Shown: positions 8,143 through 18,355 of the stretch, piece by piece | How positions within the stretch are numbered: position 1 is the stretch's first letter | How the letters are laid out: every line of letters starts with the position of its first letter | From: Clostridiales bacterium | GTDB lineage: Bacteria; Bacillota; Clostridia; Saccharofermentanales; DTU023 | Assembly: GCA_028724525.1 (NCBI GenBank) | Contig: JAQYCV010000005.1 | Coordinates: forward strand, 90,898 to 154,897 | Direction: 5' to 3' | DNA length: 64,000 nucleotides | Made by a program: the position numbers and the translations under genes | Notes under the pieces: generated by a model | Database searches by the model: none | The model's input: only the letters and a program-made list of their open reading frames with translations | Told to the model about the DNA's origin: nothing

Positions 8143-10485
8143 TTGAGTAAGCAAGTCAAACAAACTCCCGCTGGGCCTCCTCGGAATCCTCGTCAGCAAG
8201 GCACAGCGAATACTAATGTCAGCCAACAGCGCAAAAAGCTACGTAAGCGTGTAAAGCCCAAGCCTAGCTCGGCCAGCAATTACACCAGCTTTTGGCGCTT
8301 TTTAACCATGTCTTTAGCCCAGGCGGCCAAGGTCCTTATTGTCTTGATTTTACTTGTGGGCTTTGCCCTTATGGGCTTGGGCTCCGGTATGCTGACCGGT
8401 TACATCTCTACCTCACAGGAGGTGGATATTAGCAATATCCAGGCCAACCTCACCAGTGAAGAGACTAAAGTTTTAGACATGAATGGCAAGCTGGTGGCCT
8501 CGCTCAAGGGGGCGGGGTCTACTGCAGAATTTGTCTCCTACAATGAAATCAGAGACACCTATATTGATGATGCCTTCATCTCCATTGAGGACGAACGCTT
8601 TGAAAGTCACCCCGGCATTGATATGCGGCGGATTTTTTCCGCTGTTGTCTCCGCCCTTTTAAATGCCGGAACGCCCACCCACGGGGGTTCGACCATCACC
8701 CAGCAAACCATTAAGATGGTCACGGGGGATGATGATATCTCAGCCCAGAGAAAGATCCAAGAATGGTATAAGGCTATCCAGCTCGAGCGGACCATGTCCA
8801 AGGATGCCATCATGGAGCTCTACCTCAACCTGGTTCCCATGTCTAACAACTACCAGGGGGTCCAAGCCGCGGCGAAAGCCTTCTTTAACAAGGATGCTAA
8901 AGACTTAACTTTGGCAGAATGTGCCCTCTTAGCTGGCATCCCTAACCGGCCCGCTACCTATAACCCCATGACCGAGTTTGGCCGGCGGAATTGCCTCCGC
9001 CGTATGCGCCTAGTCCTGGCCATCATGCTAGAAAATGGCCGGATTAGCGCTGAGCAATACGACGATGCCCTCAATCAAGAGATTGCCTTTGATTTTTCCG
9101 GCCAGGAAAATAAAGAAGAAACGATCCGGTCTTGGTATGTGGAGACGGTTCTCCAGGAAGTCCAGCGCGACCTGGTTCAGCATCGGGGCTATACCCCAGA
9201 GCTAGCCGCCATGGCGGTCTATAACTATGGCCTGACCATTGAAACCTGCCTAGACTCAGAAGCCCAGGCCAAGTTGGAGCGGGTCTTTAAGGATGAAAGT
9301 CTCTTTGTGAAGGACCCGGCCCAATTGCCCAACACCCCAGAACATCCCCAAGCGGGTATAACCGTTATGGACAACCGACCAGGTTCTGAAGGCCTGGTCA
9401 GGGCCCTGGTGGGTGGTTTTGGCGAGAAGAAGGGCAATCTCATGTTTAATATGGCGACGGATGCCAAACGCCAGCCCGGTTCTTCTATCAAGCCCATCCT
9501 GGTTTATACGCCTGCCCTGGAATTGGGTGCTATCAGCCAGGCCTCCCACTTTAAAGATGAGCCCATGTATCTTAACCCGGCGACCCCCAACCAGCCCTGG
9601 CCCCAAAACTACAGTCGGACCTATGAGGGCGATGTGACCCTGGCCCGGGCCCTGCTCATGTCTTTAAATACCATTGCTGTGGATACCTATGTCAATCGAC
9701 TGGGCCCAGAAGCTGGCCTGACCTTCCTGCGGGATTGCGGTATTGACCGCATGAAGGAGCCCTATGCTGCCGGAGCCCTAGGTGGTTTTGAAGAAGGCAT
9801 GTCAACCTGGGAGATGACCGAGGCCTATTCTGTATTGGCTAACCAGGGTACCTTCCATGAGCCCACAACCTATCTCCGAGTCCTCAACAGCGATGGCACC
9901 ATCCTTTTGGATAACACCCAGCGGGAGTCCTACCAGGTTTACCGGCCGGAAACAACCTATATCATGACGACCATGCTCAAAGCGATAGCAGAAGCCCCCT
10001 GGACAGCTGCCAAGCCCAGCAATACCCTGGCTGCGGGTAAAACCGGTACGACTGAGAATTATCGAGATGTCTGGTTCTGCGGCTATACCCCTTATTACAC
10101 GGCCGCCGTCTGGTATGGCTATGCCAATGCTAATGGCCGCAATACCTCCATCCCTCTGGTGGATGGTTATGATGCCTGTCATATTTGGCGAGAGTCCATG
10201 CAGGCTCTCCATGAGAACCTGCCTGCGGCAGACTTCCAAAGGCCAGATGGGGTTATCAATATGACTATCTGCGCTGAAACCCACGATATCGCCAATGAAT
10301 ACTGTGAGGAGACCCTCAATGTGCTCTTGATCAAGGACTCACCTGCCAACCCCACCCAGGTTTGCGAGTTGCATGATGCCAAGTCTAAGCGGAAAAAAGA
10401 TCAAGAGAAGGAGCAAGAAGGTGACCAGCCTATTCGGGTGATTACGCCTGAGGAGGATGAAGAGTCCCGGGGCTTTGGTCCTTAA
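8143..10485 (+). CDS. Class A penicillin-binding protein (transglycosylase/transpeptidase)
   Basis: SIEDERFESHPGID, HGGSTITQQTIKMV glycosyltransferase 51 motifs; RQPGSSIKPILVY and AAGKTGTTENYRDVWFCGYTPYY transpeptidase motifs. Confidence 0.95.
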   Translation: MSKQVKQTPAGPPRNPRQQGTANTNVSQQRKKLRKRVKPKPSSASNYTSFWRFLTMSLAQAAKVLIVLILLVGFALMGLGSGMLTGYISTSQEVDISNIQANLTSEETKVLDMNGKLVASLKGAGSTAEFVSYNEIRDTYIDDAFISIEDERFESHPGIDMRRIFSAVVSALLNAGTPTHGGSTITQQTIKMVTGDDDISAQRKIQEWYKAIQLERTMSKDAIMELYLNLVPMSNNYQGVQAAAKAFFNKDAKDLTLAECALLAGIPNRPATYNPMTEFGRRNCLRRMRLVLAIMLENGRISAEQYDDALNQEIAFDFSGQENKEETIRSWYVETVLQEVQRDLVQHRGYTPELAAMAVYNYGLTIETCLDSEAQAKLERVFKDESLFVKDPAQLPNTPEHPQAGITVMDNRPGSEGLVRALVGGFGEKKGNLMFNMATDAKRQPGSSIKPILVYTPALELGAISQASHFKDEPMYLNPATPNQPWPQNYSRTYEGDVTLARALLMSLNTIAVDTYVNRLGPEAGLTFLRDCGIDRMKEPYAAGALGGFEEGMSTWEMTEAYSVLANQGTFHEPTTYLRVLNSDGTILLDNTQRESYQVYRPETTYIMTTMLKAIAEAPWTAAKPSNTLAAGKTGTTENYRDVWFCGYTPYYTAAVWYGYANANGRNTSIPLVDGYDACHIWRESMQALHENLPAADFQRPDGVINMTICAETHDIANEYCEETLNVLLIKDSPANPTQVCELHDAKSKRKKDQEKEQEGDQPIRVITPEEDEESRGFGP

Positions 10486-10500
10486 AGAAGGGAAGATGCC

Positions 10501-11337
10501 ATGCGTGATCCAGAAAAGCTTTGGGCTGACCTGCAAGAAGCAGCCCACTATATCCAGACTAAGATCCCAGAAAAGCCTGAAGTCGGTCTGATTCTAGGGT
10601 CTGCCTTAGGCCCCTTGGCCGAACAGATTCCTCATCCTGTCCGCCTGGCCTATCAGGATGTTCCCCATATGCTTGTCTCCACAGCCCCTGGTCATGCAGG
10701 GGAATTTGTCTTTGGCCGCCTGGCAGACAAGCCGGTTGTGGTCATGTCTGGCCGCTTTCACTATTACGAAGGCTATGACTTTGAAGACCTGGCCCAGCCG
10801 GTCCGCCTTTTAAAGCTTCTCGGGGTCAAGACCCTGATTCTGACTAATGCTGCCGGTTGCGTCCGGACAGATTGGCAGGCCAACGACATTATGCTTATAA
10901 GCGACCATATTAAATTAATGGGGGCCAGCCCCTTGCGCGGGGCGAATCTCCCCCAATTGGGCGTACGCTTCCCGGATAGTTCGACCATCTACACCCCTCA
11001 GCTTCGGACCCTGGCCCTGGAAACCGCGGCAGAACTGGGCCAAAGCGAGACCACCCATGAGGGCGTGTATTTCTTTATGCCGGGTCCCCAGTATGAGACA
11101 CCCGCAGAGATCCGGGCCATTCAACTTTTAGGTGGCGATGCCGTTGGCATGTCCACGGTAACCGAAGCCATTACTGCAGCCCAGTGTGGCCTACCAGTCC
11201 TGGGACTCTCCCTACTCACCAATATGGCCGCAGGCCTTTCGTCCACAGCCCTTTCTGAAGAAGAAGTGACCCTGTCCGGGCAAGCCTCGGGTGCCCGGAT
11301 GGCAGCCTTGCTCCAGGCAATCTTAGCAAAACTCTAA
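10501..11337 (+). CDS. punA: Purine nucleoside phosphorylase
   Basis: VGLILGSALGPLAE, GRFHYYEGY, GPQYETPAEIRAIQLLGGDAVGMSTVTEAI. Confidence 0.93.
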   Translation: MRDPEKLWADLQEAAHYIQTKIPEKPEVGLILGSALGPLAEQIPHPVRLAYQDVPHMLVSTAPGHAGEFVFGRLADKPVVVMSGRFHYYEGYDFEDLAQPVRLLKLLGVKTLILTNAAGCVRTDWQANDIMLISDHIKLMGASPLRGANLPQLGVRFPDSSTIYTPQLRTLALETAAELGQSETTHEGVYFFMPGPQYETPAEIRAIQLLGGDAVGMSTVTEAITAAQCGLPVLGLSLLTNMAAGLSSTALSEEEVTLSGQASGARMAALLQAILAKL

Positions 11338-11351
11338 AGAGAAACTTTCCT

Positions 11352-12650
11352 ATGTTATTTAAAAATGTTTTATATCTTGACCAGAACTTCCAGGTCCAGG
11401 GTCCCGCCTGCATTTTAGTAGAAGGAGACCGGATCCAGTCGATTAGCCAGGACCCTCCTCCGACCTACCGGGGAGAAGTCTACCAAGCCAAGCGGGCCCT
11501 GCTTTTGCCAGCCTTTGTCAACGCCCACTGCCACATTCCCATGACCCTCTTGCGGGGCTATGGGGAGGGCCTGCCCCTGCAGCGCTGGCTGACCGAGCGC
11601 ATCTTCCCCTTCGAAGCCAAGCTGACGGATGAAGACTGCTATTGGGGAGCCCTCCTGGGCATGGCCGAGCTTTTGGCTTCCGGTTGCGGCGCTTTCACGG
11701 ACATGTACATGCATGAAGCAGGGATTATTAAGGCGGTGGAAGAAGCCGGTCTCCGGGCCAACCTGGCCAATGGCCTGGTAGGGGACGGGGCTTTTAAGGA
11801 TAATTCATCCTACCTCGATACCCAGCTCTTGCTACGACATGCCAAAGATCATCCGAGTAGTTTAATTAAGCCCGAACTCGCCCTCCATGCGGAATACACC
11901 TCCACGGAGGCGGCAGCACGGAGCCTCTTGGAATTTGCTGAGGCCCAGGATCTGGCCGTACAAATTCACCTCTCTGAAACGCAAAAAGAGCATGAGGAGG
12001 CCAAGACCCGGCGGGAGGGCAAGACGCCTTTGGCCTATCTGGCTGACCTGGGTTATTTCCAGGTCCCCCTGATTTTTGCCCATGCCGTATGGCTAGAAGA
12101 TGGGGATTTTGACCTCTTAGCCCAGGCTGTCCAAGACGGCGCACAGATTAGCCTAGTCCACAATCCCAGTTCCAATCTCAAATTAGGCTCTGGTTTTGCC
12201 CAGCTCAAACGTTGGGAGGCCACGGGCGTGAACATCGCTCTGGGTACGGATGGAGCCTCTTCTAACAATAACCTCAACATGCTAGAAGAAGTCCAGCTGG
12301 CTTCTCTTTTACAAAAGGGCGTGAGCCGGGATCCTGACTTTATGGGACCCCAGCAAAGCCTGGAATATGCTACTTGGGGCGGGGCCAAGGCCCAAGGCCG
12401 GACGGATTCGGGCCGGATTTACGAAGGAGGCCCGGCTGACTTGATTCTGGTGGATTTGGACAATTACCAAACGACTCCCCACTTTGACCCTCTGGCCAAT
12501 TTCCTCTATGCGGCGGACCGCCAGCAGATCTTCCTCACCATGGTCGCTGGCAAGGTCCTCTATCGGGCAGGGGAGTTTATGACAATCGATATCGAGCGCG
12601 TGGCCTACCAGGTCGAAAAAATTGCCAAGGCCAAGGCGAATTCCTTATAA
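11352..12650 (+). CDS. Amidohydrolase (SAH/MTA deaminase-like)
   Basis: PAFVNAHCHIPMTLLRGYGEGLPLQRWL...VQIHLSET...IALGTDGASSNNNLNMLEE. Confidence 0.88.
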   Translation: MLFKNVLYLDQNFQVQGPACILVEGDRIQSISQDPPPTYRGEVYQAKRALLLPAFVNAHCHIPMTLLRGYGEGLPLQRWLTERIFPFEAKLTDEDCYWGALLGMAELLASGCGAFTDMYMHEAGIIKAVEEAGLRANLANGLVGDGAFKDNSSYLDTQLLLRHAKDHPSSLIKPELALHAEYTSTEAAARSLLEFAEAQDLAVQIHLSETQKEHEEAKTRREGKTPLAYLADLGYFQVPLIFAHAVWLEDGDFDLLAQAVQDGAQISLVHNPSSNLKLGSGFAQLKRWEATGVNIALGTDGASSNNNLNMLEEVQLASLLQKGVSRDPDFMGPQQSLEYATWGGAKAQGRTDSGRIYEGGPADLILVDLDNYQTTPHFDPLANFLYAADRQQIFLTMVAGKVLYRAGEFMTIDIERVAYQVEKIAKAKANSL

Positions 12651-12681
12651 TAGCAGTCTGTTCTTAGGAGGATATTATTTT

Positions 12682-14637
12682 ATGAATATTTTGTGGCGCG
12701 TGGGGCGGAACATATTGGGTCTTGCCCTCTGTTTTGCCCTCATCATAAGTATTGGGTCCGGGGTCTATGCGACCGAGCTGGCAGAAAGTGAGACAGCAGG
12801 TCCTGAGGAACACCTAGATCCGGCTCAAATCAGTCAGGGTACTCTTGTCGATTTTGACATTGCTGGCACAGCTTATTACGAAGAAGCCCGGAGCCTATTA
12901 GCCATGGTCAATGACCTACGGGCCAGCCTGGGCATTGCCCCCTTGGCCTTCAACATGCAGTTGGAAGACCTGGCCCTCTTGCGGGCTGCCGAAAGCTCTG
13001 TTTACTGGAACCACATGCGGCCGGACGGCAGCTATCTTTATGAAACAGATAAAAATGTGGACGGGGAAAATATTCAGTCGGGGATTGCCCAAGCTGAAAC
13101 GATCTTTAATACCTGGGTCCACTCTCCAGGCCATTACGAGAATATGGTGAATCCAGAATACAAGTCTATTGGGATTGGGGCCTACAGCTCTATACATGGA
13201 GAACCTGCCCGTTGGTGGGCCCAGGTTTTCTCTCGGACTTTGGAGGGGACCACCATGCCAGACCGGCAAAATGGGGCCACCGTCACACAGAGGATCCGAG
13301 TGAATCCAGATTTTCTAGCCATGAAAATTCTCACCGGCGGCCAAATTAATAGCAGCCTGACCAGCGCAGACTTTGGGCAAAAATCCCTCCTCCGCATCAA
13401 GCGGGGAGACCAAGCCCAGCTTTACGGTATGGTCCATTACAAGGTCTCAGAACCTAGTGACTGGCCCGGTTCTGTCCCCCAAGAAGACCTGGTTTGGGAA
13501 AATTCCAGCCCCAGTGTGGTCAAGCTAGAAGCGGGTGGCAAACTGACTGCTATAGGCCTAGGAGAAGCCACCATTACAGTCTCCCACCGGCAGATTCCTG
13601 CTTTGACCATGGATTTGCAAGTTCAAGTCCTTCCTGTGAATCGCTTCCGCCTTACTAGTCTCTTGAACACTGAGGCATCCCAGGCCCTCTTCCAAGAGAT
13701 TCAGACCACTTATGCGGCTAAGCCCTCAGTAGAAAACTTTGAAGGGGAGAGTAGCCCGGAGGCTAATAAAGCCAAGGAAATGGCCTACCGCTTCTATGAC
13801 CAGCTGGGTACCAGTCCGGAACTCGAGAAAACAGCACTCCAACTGGCTCAGCAGTATAGTCTCTTCCTCTTCCCAGACAGCCTCGAGAGCCTGCCTGGCC
13901 TCGGACAACTTGTGGAAAGCTTTGCCGGCAAACAAAGAATTTTCTGGCAATGCTTTAGCGACCTGGATAAGCCAGAAGATCAAGTGCTCCAAGTTCCAGG
14001 CTGGGCCCAGTCTGCCGCCGCCTTGGTCCTGGATTCTGCTGGCCACAAGCTCTACATGCTCCTCTATTCCGACGCCTCTCCTACAGCAAGCGAGCAGAAT
14101 TTTGCTGACCTCTTCGATGATCCCGCCAAACTTGCCATTTCGTCGGTTAATCCCTTCATGTTTACCTATAATGTAGACCTCTTTGCCGACCGTGATGATT
14201 TTGTCCTCAGCTTTTCAGACCATTACCAGGCCCTCCAGCAGTTGGATCTCACCCAGGCTCAGGCTCCGAATCTGGTATTTAATGAACTGGGACAAATCGT
14301 CTACCGACCCCAGCTCTTCTTGGCTCGGACAGAGCCCGGGCCCTTCCCCCCAGTAGAGCCCGATTTTTCAGCCCTGCTCTATGAGGTTGACCAGCCCGAA
14401 CTTGCCAGCTTTGACGAAGAAGGCAACTTGGTGATCAAGGCCGCTGGTAGCTTTAACTTGCGGGTGGACTTGGTAGACCCTAGCAACAACCAGGTCCTGG
14501 CCTCAGCGACCCTGCCGATCAACAACTATATCCCTATTGAGCCTATGGCTGAAGAAAACACCCAGGCCACCCAGGCTGCTCCGGCTGTTACAGAAATTGA
14601 TCCGGAGACTCAGACAGAAGAAACCCCTGCCCCCTAG
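12682..14637 (+). CDS. Secreted CAP (SCP/PR1) domain protein with BIG2-like domain
   Basis: Signal-like N-terminus, MVNDLRASLGIAPLAFNMQLEDLALLRAAE...WVHSPGHYENMVNPEYKSIGIGAY; LVWENSSPSVVKLEAGGKLTAIGLGEATITV; AGGAGG SD before 12682. Confidence 0.85.
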   Translation: MNILWRVGRNILGLALCFALIISIGSGVYATELAESETAGPEEHLDPAQISQGTLVDFDIAGTAYYEEARSLLAMVNDLRASLGIAPLAFNMQLEDLALLRAAESSVYWNHMRPDGSYLYETDKNVDGENIQSGIAQAETIFNTWVHSPGHYENMVNPEYKSIGIGAYSSIHGEPARWWAQVFSRTLEGTTMPDRQNGATVTQRIRVNPDFLAMKILTGGQINSSLTSADFGQKSLLRIKRGDQAQLYGMVHYKVSEPSDWPGSVPQEDLVWENSSPSVVKLEAGGKLTAIGLGEATITVSHRQIPALTMDLQVQVLPVNRFRLTSLLNTEASQALFQEIQTTYAAKPSVENFEGESSPEANKAKEMAYRFYDQLGTSPELEKTALQLAQQYSLFLFPDSLESLPGLGQLVESFAGKQRIFWQCFSDLDKPEDQVLQVPGWAQSAAALVLDSAGHKLYMLLYSDASPTASEQNFADLFDDPAKLAISSVNPFMFTYNVDLFADRDDFVLSFSDHYQALQQLDLTQAQAPNLVFNELGQIVYRPQLFLARTEPGPFPPVEPDFSALLYEVDQPELASFDEEGNLVIKAAGSFNLRVDLVDPSNNQVLASATLPINNYIPIEPMAEENTQATQAAPAVTEIDPETQTEETPAP

Positions 14638-14678
14638 GGTCTAGTCGAAATCCATGCCTCCCTAAAATCCCACAGAAT

Positions 14679-14706
14679 CCCCAAGCACAAGCGCTTGGGG
14701 ATTTTT
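14679..14706 (+). terminator. Rho-independent terminator
   Basis: CCCCAAGCACAAGCGCTTGGGGATTTTTT. Confidence 0.8.
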
Positions 14707-14743
14707 TCATTGACGGCAGAAGGCTCCTGGTAAGAATTTGTTC

Positions 14744-14791
14744 TTGACTCTTGTCCAGTCCGAGTGTATGATGCAGGCTATAACAGTTATA
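14744..14791 (+). promoter_or_regulatory. Promoter and candidate GntR operator
   Basis: TTGACT-17 nt-TATGAT, then perfect 13-nt dyad TATAACAGTTATA at 14779-14791. Confidence 0.65.
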
Positions 14792-14806
14792 TCAGAAGGG
14801 GAAAGT

Positions 14807-15337
14807 ATGGCTATATTTCAAATTGATCAGCAGAGCCGTGTTCCCCTCTATGAGCAGCTCAAGCGTCAGGTTTTGAATCTGGCTGCCCTGGGCCTTTTAG
14901 AGGAAAACGAGCAGATGCCCTCGGTTCGCCAGTTGGCTTCTGATCTAGGCATTAACCCAAACACCGTGCAAAAAGCATATCGAGAGCTGGAAAGAGATGG
15001 GCTGATCTATACCCTGCCTGGCCGGGGTAGCTTCTTGGCTGCTACGGATGCCCATGTAGATGCGATCAAAGAAGGCTTGCACCAACGCCTGGCAGAGACG
15101 ATTGAAATGGCCTTGCGGTCAGGTTTTTCCCAGGCCCTGATTGAAGATCTCTTTGCTAAGGTCCTGGCGGAAAAACTCTTAGAGCACATGTCTCAGGGTC
15201 CGAAACTAGGCCAGGGGACAAGCGCAAGTCACAAAGTCCAAGGCCAGGGAACAAACGCAAGTGCTGAGGACGGAATCAACAAAGCCCAAGATCCAGCCCT
15301 AGCCATTATGACACAAGTGGAAGAAAGTGAAGCGTAA
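14807..15337 (+). CDS. GntR-family regulator, YtrA-like
   Basis: FQIDQQSRVPLYEQLKRQVLNLAALGLLEENEQMPSVRQLASDLGINPNTVQKAYRELERDGLIYTLPGRGSFL. Confidence 0.92.
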   Translation: MAIFQIDQQSRVPLYEQLKRQVLNLAALGLLEENEQMPSVRQLASDLGINPNTVQKAYRELERDGLIYTLPGRGSFLAATDAHVDAIKEGLHQRLAETIEMALRSGFSQALIEDLFAKVLAEKLLEHMSQGPKLGQGTSASHKVQGQGTNASAEDGINKAQDPALAIMTQVEESEA

Positions 15338-15339
15338 AG

Positions 15340-16245
15340 ATGATTAGTAGCCAGAATTTAAGTAAGCATTTCGGAAAAATTATTGCCCTGGACAATTTGT
15401 CTTGCAGCATCGATGCGGGCTCTATCTATGGCTTGATTGGGTCTAACGGGGCTGGCAAGTCAACTTTCCTCCGCCTCATGGCTGGCATATATAAGCCAAG
15501 TGGGGGCAAGCTCTGCTACCACGGCCAAGAAATTTATGGCAACTCTGACTTGAGGCAAGAAATCATCATGGTGCCTGACCAGCCTTGTTTCCTGCCGGGC
15601 GAAAACCTGGCCGGCATGTGCAAGTTTTATAGCCAAATCTACCGGGGCTGGTCCAGTAGTTTTTATGAGGAGCTCACTCAGATTTTTACCCTGGATCCCA
15701 AGCGGCCTTTGGAAAAGATGTCCAAGGGCATGCAGCGTCAGGCCTCTTTACTCTTGGCGCTCGCAGCTAAGCCCAGGCTTTTGCTTATGGATGAAGCCTT
15801 TGATGGCCTGGACCCCGTTATGCGGGAAAATCTCAAGCGGATTCTCGCAAGGGAAGTGGTAGCCAATGGCCTGACGGTGATTATTGCCTCCCATAACTTG
15901 CGGGAGCTTGAGGGCTTTTGTGACCAGATTGGCCTCCTCCACGAAGGCGAGCTGATTTATGAACATGAATTAGAGTCTATGAATTTGGGGGTTTATAAGT
16001 TGCAGCTGGCCTTTAAGGAAATCCCCAGCCAAGCGCAATTAGAAGACCTGGGCCTGGATGTTTTGCACTATGAAAAGCGGGGGTCTATCTTGCAGTTAGT
16101 CCTGAGAAATGACCAAGACTTTATTGAAAGCAAGCTTTCCCAATTGGAACCCCTGATCTTAGATCTCCTGCCCCTCACCCTGGAAGAACTCTTTATCTAT
16201 GAATTGGAGGTCAAGGGCTATGCCGTCCAAAGCCTCATCTCTTAA
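15340..16245 (+). CDS. ABC transporter ATP-binding protein
   Basis: GLIGSNGAGKSTFLRLMAG Walker A, LLLMDEAFDGLDP Walker B. Confidence 0.95.
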   Translation: MISSQNLSKHFGKIIALDNLSCSIDAGSIYGLIGSNGAGKSTFLRLMAGIYKPSGGKLCYHGQEIYGNSDLRQEIIMVPDQPCFLPGENLAGMCKFYSQIYRGWSSSFYEELTQIFTLDPKRPLEKMSKGMQRQASLLLALAAKPRLLLMDEAFDGLDPVMRENLKRILAREVVANGLTVIIASHNLRELEGFCDQIGLLHEGELIYEHELESMNLGVYKLQLAFKEIPSQAQLEDLGLDVLHYEKRGSILQLVLRNDQDFIESKLSQLEPLILDLLPLTLEELFIYELEVKGYAVQSLIS

Positions 16246-18355
16246 TCCGGCCACCGGCCCTAATCCCGCGGCCAATACTTTGTTCTTTAAGCTTGACCTC
16301 AAAGCAAATGGCGTGTGGCTTTTTGCCCTCAGCCTCCTCTTCCTTTTGGCTGAACCCTTTGTCCTCTACCTGACAGGGGCCACATCTGTGGACTTGTCAC
16401 GCAATCCGATTTGGGGTTCTCAGCTTGCCCGTGCCTTCGCCGACTTTTCTAGGGGTGTGCAAAGCTTTGTCTTGGCTAGCCTCATGATATTGGGCCTGAC
16501 TTTTTTAGCCTTCCGGCTTTTTACCTTCCTCTTTAGTGCCGAAGAAAGTCATTTTTTCCTGAGCCTCCCCCTCTCCCGGACCCGTCTCTTTGCCAATCGC
16601 TACCTGGCGGGCATAGTCTTAATCAGCCTGGCCTTCCTCGTGGAATTCCTGGTCATGCTTTTGATCTTTTTCCTGCCGCCAGCGAATTTGGCCCTTTACT
16701 TTCAAGACTGGCTTAGCCTTAGGCTGAACTTTTATTTCGCCAGCCTGGCCTTCTTTAGCAACCTGGTCTTTTGCTTGATCTTAGTGGGCCATTTTACGGA
16801 TGGTCTCTTAGTGGCTGTTGGCCTGAACCTGGCCTTACCTGCCTTGTTATTCCTGCTCTACAACTTTGTCCAGGATTCAGTTGCCGGTTATATGGCATCT
16901 CCCCAGCTGGGCTTTTCTCAACTACTCTACTGGTTTGCGCCGCTCCTTCAACTCTTTGTGCCCCGTCAGGGCTTGATGGATGGCCTCCAGAGCCTGACTT
17001 GCTGGATGATCTGGGGGGGGTTGAGTTTGATCGCCTTCCAAAGGAGGCCTGCTGAGCGAGCGGGCAACCGTCTGTCCAGTCTGCCACATTCCTGCCCTCT
17101 TGCCCTCCTCTATACCTTTTTGGGAGGTGTCCTGGGTGGGATGCTCATGGAGTCTTGGACTGACCAAAGGATTCTATATTTCTTACTGGGCTTCCTGCCT
17201 TTTGCCTGCCTGGCCCACCTGCTCTACCAAGTCCTCGTTCAGAGCCCCCTCAAGGGAACAGGCCGCAAATTTGTCGTCAAGATTTGCGCCTGCCTGGTCC
17301 TCATGGTGGCTTTTGATCTGGCAGTAGAGACCTACCCTGTTGAGGCCCCTCTCTATTGGCAAGCTGAAGATCTTGAAAGTGTGGACCTTGACCTCGACCG
17401 CCTTAGCCGAGTCTGGAATATTCGGGAGGGCGGGGTCAGGCTCCATCTCGACCAAGAGACCGGCCCGGAGGTCTTGGCCAAACTCTTGAAGATTTATCAA
17501 GAGGGTCCTCATTTGGCAACACGACAGGGCTTTATCAATGATTCCCGGTTCGTGACAGAAGGAGATCAGGGTACCCTCGTGATTTCTGGCATTCCCCTGG
17601 AAACGGAATTTACCCGTAAAGGCGGCAGAACAGAGAAGGTCCGCTTGTATTACTCTGATATCGATGAGGTCCTTGAGGCTTTTGCCGGTTCTGAGCTTTA
17701 CCAGCCCCTGACTCAGCTCGGCCAAAAGAACTATCTGCCTGGTGACGAAGTCTACTTGGACTTTAGCCTTTATGACGACGGTTCCCACCAGGAGGACTTT
17801 GACCGCCTGCTTGGCGACCTGGCCGACATGCCCTATTTCCAAAAGGACAGGCGACCGGCCCAGCCCCACTTGCCCCACCATGGAGACAAAGTTGGGGCGA
17901 TCCCGGAAGACTTTTATGATGACCAGCCCAAGGGAGAAAGGAAACAAGGCCAGGCTAGTCTAGCCTTGCGGGACCAGGAGGCCGAGAAGCTAGTCGGCCT
18001 CATCCGAGAAGAGGAACGACAGGCGGATGACCTGTCTCAGCTCATGGGCCAAGCCAAGCTTCAAATGTACAAACATGAGCTAACTGATAGCTTTTATGAT
18101 CACTTAGAGAGCCTGTGGCCCCAGCTTCACATGAGGGTCTCCCTCAAGCAGTACCGGGAACTTAGCCTCCCTGGCCTCAGATTCCACCCACTTTCATTCA
18201 AGGAAGAAAATGATGGGCAGTCTGGCCAGGAGACGGATCCTGACCTGCAACTGGAAAGTCTGCACCTAGAATGCTATTTACCCATCTATGAAGATATCTA
18301 CGCGGAGAGTCAGGCCTATATTCTGCAGCTTTTACAAGGAGAAGCACATGACTAA
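16220..18355 (+). CDS. ABC-2-like permease with large C-terminal soluble domain (1)
   Basis: N-terminal half rich in TM segments, C-terminal ~350 aa soluble; overlaps ATPase gene. Confidence 0.7.
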   Translation: MPSKASSLNPATGPNPAANTLFFKLDLKANGVWLFALSLLFLLAEPFVLYLTGATSVDLSRNPIWGSQLARAFADFSRGVQSFVLASLMILGLTFLAFRLFTFLFSAEESHFFLSLPLSRTRLFANRYLAGIVLISLAFLVEFLVMLLIFFLPPANLALYFQDWLSLRLNFYFASLAFFSNLVFCLILVGHFTDGLLVAVGLNLALPALLFLLYNFVQDSVAGYMASPQLGFSQLLYWFAPLLQLFVPRQGLMDGLQSLTCWMIWGGLSLIAFQRRPAERAGNRLSSLPHSCPLALLYTFLGGVLGGMLMESWTDQRILYFLLGFLPFACLAHLLYQVLVQSPLKGTGRKFVVKICACLVLMVAFDLAVETYPVEAPLYWQAEDLESVDLDLDRLSRVWNIREGGVRLHLDQETGPEVLAKLLKIYQEGPHLATRQGFINDSRFVTEGDQGTLVISGIPLETEFTRKGGRTEKVRLYYSDIDEVLEAFAGSELYQPLTQLGQKNYLPGDEVYLDFSLYDDGSHQEDFDRLLGDLADMPYFQKDRRPAQPHLPHHGDKVGAIPEDFYDDQPKGERKQGQASLALRDQEAEKLVGLIREEERQADDLSQLMGQAKLQMYKHELTDSFYDHLESLWPQLHMRVSLKQYRELSLPGLRFHPLSFKEENDGQSGQETDPDLQLESLHLECYLPIYEDIYAESQAYILQLLQGEAHD

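Noticed and set aside
17183-17947. - strand ORF of 254 aa inside permease 1
   Set aside because: Antisense shadow ORF; the + strand frame continues as a membrane protein with operon-like overlaps
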